Shown: positions 27,602 through 36,147 of the stretch, piece by piece
How positions within the stretch are numbered: position 1 is the first letter of the stretch
How the letters are laid out: each line of letters begins with the position of its first letter
From: Lactococcus garvieae
Lineage (GTDB): Bacteria; Bacillota; Bacilli; Lactobacillales; Streptococcaceae
Assembly: GCF_016027715.1 (NCBI RefSeq)
Contig: NZ_CP065691.1
Location: forward strand, 1,831,954 to 1,895,953
Direction: 5' to 3'
Length of the DNA: 64,000 nt
Position numbers and translations under genes: made by a program
Notes under the pieces: generated by a model
Seen by the model: only the letters and a program-made list of their open reading frames with translations
Database searches by the model: none
What the model was told of the DNA's origin: nothing

Positions 27602-28054
27602 ATGAAAACACGTGGCTTTGAACTTGTAAGCAAATACGAAAATGAAGGAATAGAGTTGCCGATACGAGCAACTCGTCATGCAGCAGGATATGATTTATCT
27701 GTGGCTGAAAAGACAACCATTAAACCTGGAGAAATCAAACTCGTGTCTACAGGACTCAAGGCTTATATGCAAGCTGGAGAAGTGCTTTACCTGTACGACC
27801 GCTCATCAAATCCTCGTAAAAAAGGTTTAATTCTGATTAACTCCGTAGGTGTTATTGATGGAGATTACTATAATAATTCAGGAAATGAAGGCGAAATATT
27901 TGCTCAAATGAAAAATATTACCGAAGCTGAAGTTGTACTGGAAAAAGGGGAAAGAATTGTCCAAGCAGTATTTATGCCCTTTTTAGTAGCCGATGGAGAT
28001 GAAGAAGTGGTTAAAACTACACGTATGGGCGGCTTTGGATCTACAGGAAGATAA
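27602..28054 (+). CDS. dut: dUTP diphosphatase
   Basis: A 150-residue trimeric-type dUTPase. Five family motifs are visible: AAGYDLS (1), YDRSSNPRKKGL (2), NSVGVIDGDYY (3), KGERIVQAVF (4) and RMGGFGSTG (5). It removes dUTP and supplies dUMP. A GAGGA ribosome site precedes the ATG, and a terminator follows whose tail runs into the promoter of a gene remnant. Confidence 0.95.
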   Translation: MKTRGFELVSKYENEGIELPIRATRHAAGYDLSVAEKTTIKPGEIKLVSTGLKAYMQAGEVLYLYDRSSNPRKKGLILINSVGVIDGDYYNNSGNEGEIFAQMKNITEAEVVLEKGERIVQAVFMPFLVADGDEEVVKTTRMGGFGSTGR

Positions 28055-28079
28055 GCAGTTACTAGAAGAAAAAATTGCA

Positions 28080-28106
28080 AAAACTACCGCTTTGGCGGTA
28101 GTTTTT
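28080..28106 (+). terminator. Terminator after dut
   Basis: Stem AAACTACCGC/GCGGTAGTTT with a 4-base loop and a T-run. Confidence 0.85.
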
Positions 28107-28108
28107 GT

Positions 28109-28123
28109 GCTATAATGGTAAAA
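28109..28123 (+). promoter_or_regulatory. Extended -10 promoter before the 5'-nucleotidase remnant, leaderless type
   Basis: TGCTATAAT (TATAAT at 28111-28116) with the ATG exactly 7 bases beyond; a strong promoter still present in front of a broken gene. Confidence 0.55.
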
Positions 28124-28224
28124 TGAATTCATTGCGCATTCTTCACTTGAATGATTTGCACTCGTATTTGAAGCAATTTCCAGTGATTGCGCGTTTTTTT
28201 GCGGAAAAATTAACGACAAAGTGA
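28123..28224 (+). pseudogene. N-terminal remnant of a metallophosphatase/5'-nucleotidase gene
   Basis: A 33-codon frame that opens MNSLRILHLNDLHSY, the start of the bifunctional metallophosphoesterase/5'-nucleotidase family (metal ligands Asp and His in NDLHS), followed by FPVIARFF, and then breaks off at a TGA. No continuation is found in any frame of the next 270 bases. In related firmicutes such a gene stands before yutD, which follows here, so a full gene was probably lost by internal and 3' deletion. The promoter and start survive. A real small peptide is less likely but not excluded. Confidence 0.6.
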
Positions 28225-28494
28225 GGCAGGCTACATTGACCTATAAGTAAGATCTATCCAGTCAAAATGCTCAAGGATGTATTTTGAAATTGAGGTTTTA
28301 TTATATCAATAAATTTACTGTAGCTCCAACCGTATAGTAATGTTATACTATACCGCTAGATTTGTGGACCGTGTCTTCCTCTATTTAAAAGGAACAGAAG
28401 AAACCAGAAATACTTTTTCCATATTTCTTAAAAGAAATAAGAGCAAATGAATGAGGAATGTTAAATAATTAGAAAGAACAAGAAGGGAGAAGAA
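28225..28494 (+). other. 270-base spacer without a gene
   Basis: No coding frame or RNA gene seen. It holds one dyad, TATAGTA/TACTATA (28333-28339 and 28346-28352, loop 6), which contains a possible -10 box TATACT (28344-28349) for yutD. The rest looks like decayed DNA left where the 5'-nucleotidase gene was lost. Confidence 0.5.
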
Positions 28495-29103
28495 GTGCCA
28501 AAAGAAATTGATGAATCAAAATTAAATTATAACCGGTTTCCAGGTGAACGTGTTATTGCGACCAAGGATATTGTTAAAGTGGGTGGTAAGACCTTTCACT
28601 TAGTTTACAATTATCGAGAAGGCTTTGATACTGAGAAGTTAGAACAACGTTTCAGTGATATTTTTGATAAATATGACTACATTGTGGGTGACTGGGGTTT
28701 TGAGCAGCTTCGTTTAAAAGGTTTCTTTTCAACCAGTAGAAAAAAGATGCAGTCTGAAAATAAAATAGACCGTCTAGAAGACTACATCAATGAGTATTGT
28801 AATTATGGCTGTGCCTATTTTGTTTTACGTCGCGTGCGTTCACAGGATGAAGCCTATACTTCTGAGCGTGTGTTTGAAGATAAGCCACGTCATCCAAAAT
28901 TTGACAAGCCACGTCGTCGGAACAATCGTAATAAAAATCGTAATAGTCAAGAAAAACAAAAGAAAAATGAGAAAAAAACTTTTGAAATCCGCGACAAATC
29001 AGACAAGAAACCTCAGAAAATAAGAAAGAATGAGAACAATGAGAAAAAATCTCAATCAAAATCTAATTTTGTAATAAGGGAACGTCCCAAAAAAATAAAT
29101 TAG
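28495..29103 (+). CDS. YutD family protein (DUF1027) with a basic tail
   Basis: A 202-residue protein starting at GTG with GGGAG upstream. Residues about 10-125 are the DUF1027/YutD domain (FHLVYNYREGFD, DYIVGDWGFEQLRLKGF, YINEYCNYGCAYFVLRRV). From residue 140 on it is a low-complexity Lys/Arg/Asn tail, likely disordered and possibly RNA-binding. It stands before rlmN, its conserved neighbour in this order. Function unknown. Confidence 0.88.
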   Translation: MPKEIDESKLNYNRFPGERVIATKDIVKVGGKTFHLVYNYREGFDTEKLEQRFSDIFDKYDYIVGDWGFEQLRLKGFFSTSRKKMQSENKIDRLEDYINEYCNYGCAYFVLRRVRSQDEAYTSERVFEDKPRHPKFDKPRRRNNRNKNRNSQEKQKKNEKKTFEIRDKSDKKPQKIRKNENNEKKSQSKSNFVIRERPKKIN

Positions 29104-29193
29104 ACAAAATATATAAATGTGTCTAAAAATTATTGAATAATATGCATAAAAAATATTGAAGCAAAAATTTTATGTTAAAACATCGGAGATATA

Positions 29194-30264
29194 ATGGAAA
29201 AGCAAACAATTTATGGCCTAACACGTGATCAACTTATAGCTTGGGCAATTGAAAATGATGAAAAAAAATTTCGTGCAACGCAGGTATGGGATTGGCTCTA
29301 TAGAAAACGTGTCCAAACTTTTGAAGAAATGACAAACTTATCAAAGGATTTCATCGCTAAGTTGAACGAACACTTCATTATGAATCCATTAGAACAGGTC
29401 GTCGTGCAAGAATCAGAAGATGGTACAGTTAAATACCTCTTTATGCTGCCCGACAAGATGATGATTGAAACAGTGCTTATGCGTCAGTCATATGGCTTAT
29501 CTGTTTGTGTAACAACACAAGTAGGCTGTAATATGGGTTGTACTTTTTGTGCCTCAGGTATTTTGAAAAAAGAACGCGATGTCACAGCAGGTGAGATAGT
29601 CGCACAAATTATGCTGGTGCAAAAGTACTTTGACGAAAAAGGTTTAGACGAACGTGTATCCCATGTTGTTGTTATGGGTATCGGTGAACCGTTTGACAAC
29701 TATGTAAACTTGATGAATTTTTTACGTACCATTAATGATGATAACGGCTTGGCTATTGGTGCGCGCCATATTACAGTGTCAACCTGTGGTTTCATGCCTG
29801 CAAAAATCAAAGAATTTGCAAATGAAAATCTACAAGTGAATCTAGCAATCTCTTTACATGCACCTAATAATGATTTACGTACAAGCCTTATGCGTATTAC
29901 ACGAAGTGCTCCACTCGAAAAGCTTTTTGAAGCTATTGATTACTATACTGAAACAACAAACCGTCGTGTAACTTATGAATATATTATGCTTTCTGGAGAA
30001 AATGATACACCGGAAATTGCTCAAGAACTTGCTGACTTGATTAAGCCGCGAAATAAACTTTCTTATGTCAATTTGATTCCCTATAATCCTGTTGCAGAAC
30101 ACATAAAATATGAACGTTCAACAAGAAGTGATACGACAAAATTTTATGATGTGCTCAAGAAAAATGGTATCAACTGTGTGGTGCGCCAAGAGCACGGTAC
30201 AGACATTGATGCTGCCTGCGGTCAACTCCGCAGTAAACAGATTAGAAAAAATAAAGAAAAATAA
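29194..30264 (+). CDS. rlmN: 23S rRNA (A2503-C2)/tRNA (A37-C2) dual methyltransferase
   Basis: A 356-residue radical-SAM methyltransferase. The 4Fe-4S motif CxxxCxxC is in [12 protein letters not shown] near residue 112-123; the GEPFDNY motif near 168 follows; the two catalytic Cys are expected in the CGFMP (near 198) and CGQLR (near 346) stretches, both present. It modifies A2503 of 23S rRNA and A37 of some tRNAs. A terminator follows. Confidence 0.97.
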   Translation: MEKQTIYGLTRDQLIAWAIENDEKKFRATQVWDWLYRKRVQTFEEMTNLSKDFIAKLNEHFIMNPLEQVVVQESEDGTVKYLFMLPDKMMIETVLMRQSYGLSVCVTTQVGCNMGCTFCASGILKKERDVTAGEIVAQIMLVQKYFDEKGLDERVSHVVVMGIGEPFDNYVNLMNFLRTINDDNGLAIGARHITVSTCGFMPAKIKEFANENLQVNLAISLHAPNNDLRTSLMRITRSAPLEKLFEAIDYYTETTNRRVTYEYIMLSGENDTPEIAQELADLIKPRNKLSYVNLIPYNPVAEHIKYERSTRSDTTKFYDVLKKNGINCVVRQEHGTDIDAACGQLRSKQIRKNKEK

Positions 30265-30276
30265 GTAAATTATAAA

Positions 30277-30322
30277 AGAAACCAGCTGATACGCTCAACC
30301 GTGCTATTACTGGTTTCTTTTT
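30277..30322 (+). terminator. Terminator after rlmN
   Basis: Stem AGAAACCAG/CTGGTTTCT with a 24-base loop and T-run. Confidence 0.75.
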
Positions 30323-30345
30323 GTATATTTATTATTAAATATAAA

Positions 30346-30366
30346 ATGAAAGCGAATTATTATAAT
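30346..30366 (+). promoter_or_regulatory. cre-like site 1 and upstream -10 box of the arc operon
   Basis: ATGAAAGCGAATTAT (30346-30360) matches the CcpA consensus at 13 of 15 positions. TATAAT (30361-30366) follows directly and could be the -10 of a second, upstream arc promoter. Confidence 0.45.
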
Positions 30367-30376
30367 GGTGTTCGAT

Positions 30377-30405
30377 TTGCATTTAAAAAAAGATTAGACT
30401 ATAAT
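30377..30405 (+). promoter_or_regulatory. Main arc operon promoter
   Basis: TTGCAT (30377-30382), 17 bases, TATAAT (30400-30405). Confidence 0.75.
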
Positions 30406-30413
30406 TAAGAGTG

Positions 30414-30428
30414 TTGAAAGCGCTTTTA
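30414..30428 (+). promoter_or_regulatory. cre (CcpA site) over the arc transcription start
   Basis: TTGAAAGCGCTTTTA matches WTGWAARCGYWWWCW at 14 of 15 positions and begins 9 bases after the -10 box, a position expected to give glucose repression. Confidence 0.65.
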
Positions 30429-30472
30429 CAAAATTTTATATATAGATTTATTTAAGAAAGGATGCTTATCTC

Positions 30473-31702
30473 ATGGAAAAAGCAATCAATGTCAACTCAG
30501 AAATCGGGAAACTTAAATCAGTTCTCCTTCATCGTCCAGGTGCTGAAGTAGAAAACATCACACCTGATACAATGCATCAGCTCTTGTTTGATGATATCCC
30601 TTACTTGAAAATTGCACAGAAGGAACACGATTTCTTTGCGCAAACTTTGCGTGACAATGGTGCGGAAACAGTCTATATAGAAGACCTCGCAGCTGATGTT
30701 TTCCAAAGTGAAAACGTCAAGAAAGATTTCTTAGCTCGTCTCTTGCACGAAGCTGGGTATCGTCCAGGTCGTACACTTGATGGATTGACAGAGTATTTGT
30801 CAAGTATGGATACAAAAGCAATGGTTGATAAAATCTATGCTGGTGTTCGTAAAAATGAATTGGATCTTCAACGCACTGTACTTAGTGATATGGCTGGGTC
30901 AGATGCAGAAAACCATTTCTATCTTAACCCATTACCAAACGCTTATTTTACACGTGACCCACAAGCTTCTATGGGTGTAGGGATGACAATCAATAAAATG
31001 ACTTTCCCCGCACGTCAACCTGAATCTTTGATTACAGAGTATGTGATGGCCAACCACCCACGTTTTAAAGACACTCCAATCTGGCGTGATCGTAATCATA
31101 CAACACGTATTGAAGGTGGTGACGAACTTGTTCTTAACAAACACACTGTAGCAATTGGTGTTTCTGAACGTACTTCATCTAAAACAATTCAAGCTCTCGC
31201 AAAAGAACTTTTTGCAAACCCATTGTCAACTTTTGATACAGTACTCGCAGTTGAAATCCCACATAACCACGCTATGATGCACTTGGATACTGTGTTTACA
31301 ATGATTAATCATGATCAATTTACAGTTTTCCCAGGCATCTTCGATGGTTCAGGAAATATCAATGCTTTCATTTTACGTCCAGGTAAAAATGATGATGTGG
31401 AAATTGAACACTTGACAGATCTTAAAGCAGCACTTAAGAAAGTTTTGAATGTATCAGAGCTTGACTTGATTGAATGTGGTGATGGTGACCCAATCGTTGC
31501 ACCACGTGAACAATGGAATGATGGTTCAAATACCTTGGCCATCGCTCCAGGAGAAATCGTAACTTATGACCGTAACTATGTAACTATTGAATTACTTAAA
31601 AAACACGGTATCAAAGTTCATGAAATCCTTTCAAGTGAATTAGCTCGTGGACGTGGTGGAGCTCGTTGTATGTCTCAACCATTGTGGCGTGAAGATATCT
31701 AA
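30473..31702 (+). CDS. arcA: Arginine deiminase
   Basis: A 409-residue arginine deiminase, which hydrolyses arginine to citrulline and ammonia, the first step of the ADI pathway. The catalytic Cys is in [15 protein letters not shown] near the C-terminus, the active-site His in [10 protein letters not shown], and the FTRDPQAS and GGDELVL substrate motifs are present. AAAGGA precedes the ATG. It opens the arcA-arcB-arcD-arcC-x-arcT cluster, and codon use indicates high expression. Confidence 0.98.
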   Translation: MEKAINVNSEIGKLKSVLLHRPGAEVENITPDTMHQLLFDDIPYLKIAQKEHDFFAQTLRDNGAETVYIEDLAADVFQSENVKKDFLARLLHEAGYRPGRTLDGLTEYLSSMDTKAMVDKIYAGVRKNELDLQRTVLSDMAGSDAENHFYLNPLPNAYFTRDPQASMGVGMTINKMTFPARQPESLITEYVMANHPRFKDTPIWRDRNHTTRIEGGDELVLNKHTVAIGVSERTSSKTIQALAKELFANPLSTFDTVLAVEIPHNHAMMHLDTVFTMINHDQFTVFPGIFDGSGNINAFILRPGKNDDVEIEHLTDLKAALKKVLNVSELDLIECGDGDPIVAPREQWNDGSNTLAIAPGEIVTYDRNYVTIELLKKHGIKVHEILSSELARGRGGARCMSQPLWREDI

Positions 31703-31719
31703 AATTATTTTATCAAAGG

Positions 31720-31780
31720 CTACTAGGTTTACAGTAGTGTCAACAAGATTGACAAATTTTAAAAAACTGTAAACCAGTAG
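31720..31780 (+). repeat. Inverted repeat (RNA hairpin) between arcA and arcB
   Basis: Arms 31720-31735 and 31766-31780 pair over 15 bp with one bulged A (CTACT-A-GGTTTACAGT with ACTGTAAACC-AGTAG). The loop holds a second small hairpin (GTCAA/TTGAC, 31739-31753). There is no T-run, so it is not an ordinary terminator; an mRNA-processing or stability element separating arcA from arcB is more likely. Confidence 0.7.
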
Positions 31781-31836
31781 ATGCTATTATCATCTTATTT
31801 CAAAAAAACAAAATAATTAAATTAGGAGAAAATTAA

Positions 31837-32877
31837 ATGCAAACACCAAAAATTAACTCAGTTTTCCAAGGACGTTCATTCTTAGCAGAAAAAGACTTCA
31901 CACCTGCTGAAATTCAATATCTTGTTGATTTCGCAATCCATTTGAAAGCTTTGAAGAAAAACAACATCCCTCATCACTATCTTGAAGGAAAAAACATTGC
32001 ATTGCTTTTCGCTAAAACTTCTACACGTACGCGTGCAGCGTTCACAACTGCTGCTATCGACCTCGGTGCTCACCCTGAGTATCTTGGTAAAGACGATATC
32101 CAACTTGGTATTAAAGAATCAACTGAAGATACTGCACGTGTTCTTGGGTCAATGTTTGATGCGATTGAACGTCGTGGTTTCTCACAACAAGAAGTTGAAG
32201 ACCTTGCCAAATATTCAGGAGTTCCAGTATGGAATGGCTTGACAGACGATTGGCATCCAACTCAAATGATAGCTGACTACATGACTATCAAGGAAGAATT
32301 CGGTTACCTCAAAGGCTTGAAACTTGCTTATGTAGGGGATGGTCGTAACAATATGGCTAACTCTCTTATCGTAACAGGTGCGATGCTCGGAGTTAGTGTA
32401 ACTATCGTTGCTCCAGAATCACTCCAACCATCAGATGAAGTAATGGAAATTGCGCGTAAATTTGCAGCTGAATCAGGTGCAAAACCTGAAACAACTGCTG
32501 ATATTGAAGCAGGTGTTAAAGGCGCAAACATTATCTACTCTGACGTGTGGGTATCAATGGGTGAATCAAACTGGGAAGAACGTGTTGAACTTCTCACTCC
32601 ATACCGTATCACTATGGATATGATGAAATTAACTGGTACTCCAGATGAAGAGCTTATCTTCATGCACTGCTTACCAGCTTTCCACGACACTGAAACTGAA
32701 TATGGTAAAGAAATCAAAGAAGAATATGGCTTGACTGAAATGGAAGTTACTGACGAAGTGTTCCGCTCTAAATATGCACGTCAATTTGAAGAAGCTGAAA
32801 ACCGTATGCACTCAATTAAAGCAATCATGGCAGCTACTTTGGGTAATCTCTTTATTCCAGATGTACCAAGCATCTAA
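31837..32877 (+). CDS. arcB: Ornithine carbamoyltransferase, catabolic
   Basis: A 346-residue OTC that phosphorolyses citrulline to ornithine and carbamoyl phosphate in the ADI pathway. The carbamoyl-phosphate motif STRTR is in [12 protein letters not shown] near residue 57, and the ornithine motif HCLPAFHD is near 270; the HPTQ motif appears in [10 protein letters not shown] near 143. The catabolic assignment comes from its place in the arc operon. AGGAG precedes the ATG. Confidence 0.97.
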   Translation: MQTPKINSVFQGRSFLAEKDFTPAEIQYLVDFAIHLKALKKNNIPHHYLEGKNIALLFAKTSTRTRAAFTTAAIDLGAHPEYLGKDDIQLGIKESTEDTARVLGSMFDAIERRGFSQQEVEDLAKYSGVPVWNGLTDDWHPTQMIADYMTIKEEFGYLKGLKLAYVGDGRNNMANSLIVTGAMLGVSVTIVAPESLQPSDEVMEIARKFAAESGAKPETTADIEAGVKGANIIYSDVWVSMGESNWEERVELLTPYRITMDMMKLTGTPDEELIFMHCLPAFHDTETEYGKEIKEEYGLTEMEVTDEVFRSKYARQFEEAENRMHSIKAIMAATLGNLFIPDVPSI

Positions 32878-32897
32878 TTCTTAATCTAGAAATTTGA

Positions 32898-32966
32898 TTT
32901 TTTCCAGATTTGACAGACTTTCCGCCTCCTTATACCAGCGGGAAGTTTGCACAAATCTGGAAAAAA
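32898..32966 (+). repeat. Long perfect hairpin between arcB and arcD
   Basis: A 15-bp perfect outer stem (32898-32912 with 32952-32966) and a 9-bp inner stem (ACTTTCCGC 32917-32925 with GCGGGAAGT 32938-32946, one G-U). The A-rich 3' arm is followed by ATATTTTT. It could stop part of the transcription after arcB, or mark an RNase site, setting lower arcD expression. Confidence 0.75.
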
Positions 32967-33081
32967 TATTTTTAGTTCCCTCTATAACTCTTGTTTTGAA
33001 AAGGTCAGACCTCGCTTATCTTTTCATAGTGTTGGAGACTTTTTTAAAGCATATGACTTTATGAAAGAAATAGGAAGTAAT

Positions 33082-34545
33082 ATGGAAGTAGAAAATAAAA
33101 AAGGAATTGGGCTCATGGCCCTCGTAGCTATTATCGTTTCAGGAGCAATCGGTGGTGGGGTATTTAACCTCTCAAACGATTTAGCAAATGGAGCTACACC
33201 CGGTGGTGTTGTTATCTCATGGCTCTTTATCGGTTTTGGTATTTTAATGCTCGTTTTGAGTTTGAATCATCTCGTTGTAAATAAACCTGAACTTTCAGGT
33301 GTCTCAGACTATGCACGCGCAGGTTTTGGTGACTTTGCAGGTTTCTTATCAGGTTGGGGTTACTGGTTATCTGCTTGGGCAGGTAACGTTGCCTTCGCTG
33401 TATTAATGATGACTTCGGTCAATTATTTCTTCCCAGGCGTTTTTGCTAATGATGACGGCTCTTTAACATTTTTATCAGTTGTTGTCGTTTCTGTCGTTTC
33501 ATGGTCCTTAACAGCCCTTGTTATTCGCGGAGTTGAAGGTGCTGCAGTAATTAATGCTATTGTTCTCATTGCTAAGTTAATTCCAATCGCAATTTTTGCC
33601 GTTGTTGCTATTGTCATGTTTAGAGCAGGTGTCTTTACTGAACATTTCTGGCAAAATGTAGCCATTAATGCTGATGGAACAGCTGCATTTACCAACATGA
33701 CTGCATCTGGCTTAGTAGGACAAATCCAAAGTTCCTTAATGGTTATGATTTGGGTCTTCGTTGGTATTGAAGGTGCTGCGATGATGGGAGACCGTGCCAA
33801 GAAAAAATCTGATGCTGGTAAAGCTTCAATTATTGGTTTATTCACTTTGCTTGTTATCTATATCTTGCTTTCACTTTTACCTTACGGATATTTAGATCAA
33901 GCACAGCTCGCAAGCATGCCTCAACCTGGTATGGTTGGTATTTTGAAAGAAATGGTTGGACCTTGGGGTGGTAATTTGATGGCTATTGGTCTCATTATCT
34001 CACTTCTAGGTGCATGGTTGTCATGGACAATGCTTCCAGTAGAATCAACTTCACAACTGGCATCACAAAAGCTCTTACCTGCATGGTTCGGTAAAGAAAA
34101 TAAAGCTGGAGCTCCTGTCAATTCGTTGCTCTTGACTCAAGGTTTTGTCCAACTCTTTATCATCATTACTTACTTTGCGGCAGATGCTTACAATGTTTTT
34201 GTTTATCTCTGTACTGCAGTAATCATGGTCTGCTACGCTTTAGTTGGTGCTTATCTCTTTAAAGTTGGTTTAGTTGAAAAATCAACTAAAAATGTTTTGA
34301 TCGGTTTCTTTGCAATGGCCTTTCAAATTATTGCTCTTTACTTGAGTGGTTGGCAGTTTGTTTGGATGGCTTCTATTTTGTATGTAGTAGGTTTTGTCCT
34401 TTATATCCGAGCAAAACGTGAAAACCACAGAACAATTACAACTGGAGAATGGGTGGCTATCATAATCTTTACCCTTGCTGCCTTACTCGCTCTCTACGGC
34501 CTAGTTGCTAACCAATTTGGTCTCAGAGAACTACTTGGTATTTAA
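33082..34545 (+). CDS. arcD: Arginine/ornithine antiporter ArcD
   Basis: A 487-residue APC-superfamily transporter with about 13 transmembrane segments that exchanges external arginine for ornithine. The start is placed at the ATG with AGGAAG just upstream; the frame is open further 5' into the hairpin region, and an ATG seven codons earlier is possible. The helix-1 motif SGAIGGGVFN matches the APC substrate-binding turn. Only one arcD is present in the window, whereas L. lactis has two. Confidence 0.93.
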   Translation: MEVENKKGIGLMALVAIIVSGAIGGGVFNLSNDLANGATPGGVVISWLFIGFGILMLVLSLNHLVVNKPELSGVSDYARAGFGDFAGFLSGWGYWLSAWAGNVAFAVLMMTSVNYFFPGVFANDDGSLTFLSVVVVSVVSWSLTALVIRGVEGAAVINAIVLIAKLIPIAIFAVVAIVMFRAGVFTEHFWQNVAINADGTAAFTNMTASGLVGQIQSSLMVMIWVFVGIEGAAMMGDRAKKKSDAGKASIIGLFTLLVIYILLSLLPYGYLDQAQLASMPQPGMVGILKEMVGPWGGNLMAIGLIISLLGAWLSWTMLPVESTSQLASQKLLPAWFGKENKAGAPVNSLLLTQGFVQLFIIITYFAADAYNVFVYLCTAVIMVCYALVGAYLFKVGLVEKSTKNVLIGFFAMAFQIIALYLSGWQFVWMASILYVVGFVLYIRAKRENHRTITTGEWVAIIIFTLAALLALYGLVANQFGLRELLGI

Positions 34546-34597
34546 AAATAAAATGGGAGTAAAATTTTTGAGCAATCGAAAGTTTTATTCTTTCGAG

Positions 34598-34617
34598 CGC
34601 TAAGTAAGCGCTTTAAA
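34598..34617 (+). promoter_or_regulatory. GCGCTT dyad with cre-like core before arcC
   Basis: AGCGCT-AAGTA-AGCGCT forms a short hairpin, and AAGTAAGCGCTTTAA matches the CcpA consensus at 13 of 15 positions. It could be an internal control point or only a small hairpin. Confidence 0.3.
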
Positions 34618-34642
34618 AATAAAGATTAGGAGAATATAAATT

Positions 34643-35593
34643 ATGGTTAGACGTATTGTAGTAGCTTTGGGTGGTAACGCTATTTTGACAGATGACCCAA
34701 CAGCAAAGGCACAACAAGAAGCGCTTGAAATTACAGCAAGCCAACTTATCCCGCTTATTAAAGACAACGATGTGGAAATTATTGTCACTCATGGTAATGG
34801 CCCTCAAGTGGGGAATTTACTCTTGCAACAACTTGGATCAGACAGTGAAAAAAATCCAGCAATGCCTTTAGATACAGCAGTTGCCATGACACAGGGGCAA
34901 ATTGGATATTGGATGACACAAGCATTTACGAAAGCTTTGATTAAAGAAGGTTTGGAGCGTATTCCTGTAGCTTCTGTTGTCACACGTGTCGTTGTAGATA
35001 GTAAAGACCCTGCTTTTGAAAATCCAACAAAACCAATCGGTCCCTTCTATGATGAAGCGCAAATGAATAAAATGTTGGAACAATATCCAGATTGGAAATT
35101 CGTTGAAGATTCAGGCCGTGGTTATCGGCGCGTAGTCGCTAGTCCAAAACCTGAACGTATTATTGAAGCAGAAGCAATTAAGCCATTGTTGGATGCTGCA
35201 GTATTGACAACTGTTTCAGGTGGGGGTGGTATCCCTGTTATCGAAAATGCAGACGGTACTTACACTGGAGTAGAAGCCGTTATTGACAAAGACTTCTCAG
35301 CTGCTAAACTTGCAGAGCTTGTAGAGGGTGATGAGTTAGTCATCCTGACAGGTGTTGATAATGTGTATGTTAATTACAACAAACCTGATCAAAAGAAATT
35401 AGAAAAAATTACTTTGTCTGAAATTGGTACTTATTTGAACGAAGGTCAATTTGCGGCAGGTTCTATGAAACCTAAAGTTGAAGCTGCTATGGCCTTTGTG
35501 GAGCGTACAGGTCGCGCTGCCACAATCACTTCACTTGAAAACCTTCAAGACTTTTTGGCAAATGGTTCAGGAACAACTATTGTTGCTGATTAA
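34643..35593 (+). CDS. arcC: Carbamate kinase
   Basis: A 316-residue carbamate kinase that makes ATP from carbamoyl phosphate and ADP, the energy-yielding last ADI step. Family motifs: VVALGGNAIL at the N-terminus, THGNGPQVGNL near residue 49, VSGGGGIPV near 192 and DKDFSAAKLA near 214. AGGAG precedes the ATG. A terminator follows, closing the core arcABDC unit. Confidence 0.97.
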   Translation: MVRRIVVALGGNAILTDDPTAKAQQEALEITASQLIPLIKDNDVEIIVTHGNGPQVGNLLLQQLGSDSEKNPAMPLDTAVAMTQGQIGYWMTQAFTKALIKEGLERIPVASVVTRVVVDSKDPAFENPTKPIGPFYDEAQMNKMLEQYPDWKFVEDSGRGYRRVVASPKPERIIEAEAIKPLLDAAVLTTVSGGGGIPVIENADGTYTGVEAVIDKDFSAAKLAELVEGDELVILTGVDNVYVNYNKPDQKKLEKITLSEIGTYLNEGQFAAGSMKPKVEAAMAFVERTGRAATITSLENLQDFLANGSGTTIVAD

Positions 35594-35596
35594 TGT

Positions 35597-35626
35597 AAAA
35601 AGGCTGTATTTCATGCGGCCTTTTTT
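35597..35626 (+). terminator. Terminator after arcC
   Basis: AAAAGGC/GCCTTTT stem with a 13-base loop and six T. Confidence 0.8.
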
Positions 35627-35644
35627 CTATATTGGGAGGACAAG

Positions 35645-36136
35645 ATGAGAACTTTTGCAGAAGTAGAGCAACTAATGGCAGAACTAGAGATTCCATATAA
35701 AATAGTTGAACACCCCGCCAGCCATTCTACTGAGGAATCCGATCGCTATATTGAAGGGCATGAGGGGTGTCGCTCAAAAACGTTGGTTCTGGCTAATAAG
35801 AAATCGACTCAATTTTATATGGTTATTATGGATGATTCTAAGCGCATCGAAATGGATCGCTTGGCGGAATTACTTGAAGTAAATCGGCTACACTTTGTAT
35901 CCAAAGAACGCTTAGAAAGTCTGCTAGGCCTACAGCCAGGGATTGTTTCTATTTTTGGGTTAGTAGGGAAGAAGATGGATAATATGCATATATACTTTGA
36001 TCGTGAAATGCTCGAACAGCATGACATCATGACTTTACATCCAAATGTTAATACTAAGACAATATTTTTTCCTATGGAAGATTGTTTTAAAATATTGGAG
36101 TCACAATGCTATACTTATACTATAATTGATTTTTAG
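35645..36136 (+). CDS. YbaK/ProX-type aminoacyl-tRNA deacylase (PrdX-like)
   Basis: A 163-residue protein of the YbaK/ProRS INS editing domain superfamily, nearest in feel to ProX/PrdX, which hydrolyse Ala-tRNA(Pro). The key Lys lies in GCRSKTLVLANKK near residue 43-55, and FGLVGKK and the C-terminal LHPNVNTKTIFF stretch (near 138) match the family. GGGAGGA precedes the ATG. It lies between arcC and arcT, where L. lactis has a second arcC, and is followed 11 bases later by arcT, so the two are co-transcribed. Whether it serves arginine metabolism is unknown. Confidence 0.83.
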   Translation: MRTFAEVEQLMAELEIPYKIVEHPASHSTEESDRYIEGHEGCRSKTLVLANKKSTQFYMVIMDDSKRIEMDRLAELLEVNRLHFVSKERLESLLGLQPGIVSIFGLVGKKMDNMHIYFDREMLEQHDIMTLHPNVNTKTIFFPMEDCFKILESQCYTYTIIDF

Positions 36137-36147
36137 GAGGAAACGTT

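Noticed and set aside
32947-33081. N-terminal extension of ArcD
   Set aside because: It would begin inside the arcB-arcD hairpin, has no ribosome site, and the added 45 residues do not resemble a transporter N-terminus.
33423-33845. A 140-codon minus-strand frame inside arcD
   Set aside because: It mirrors membrane-helix codons of arcD; no start signals and no family resemblance.
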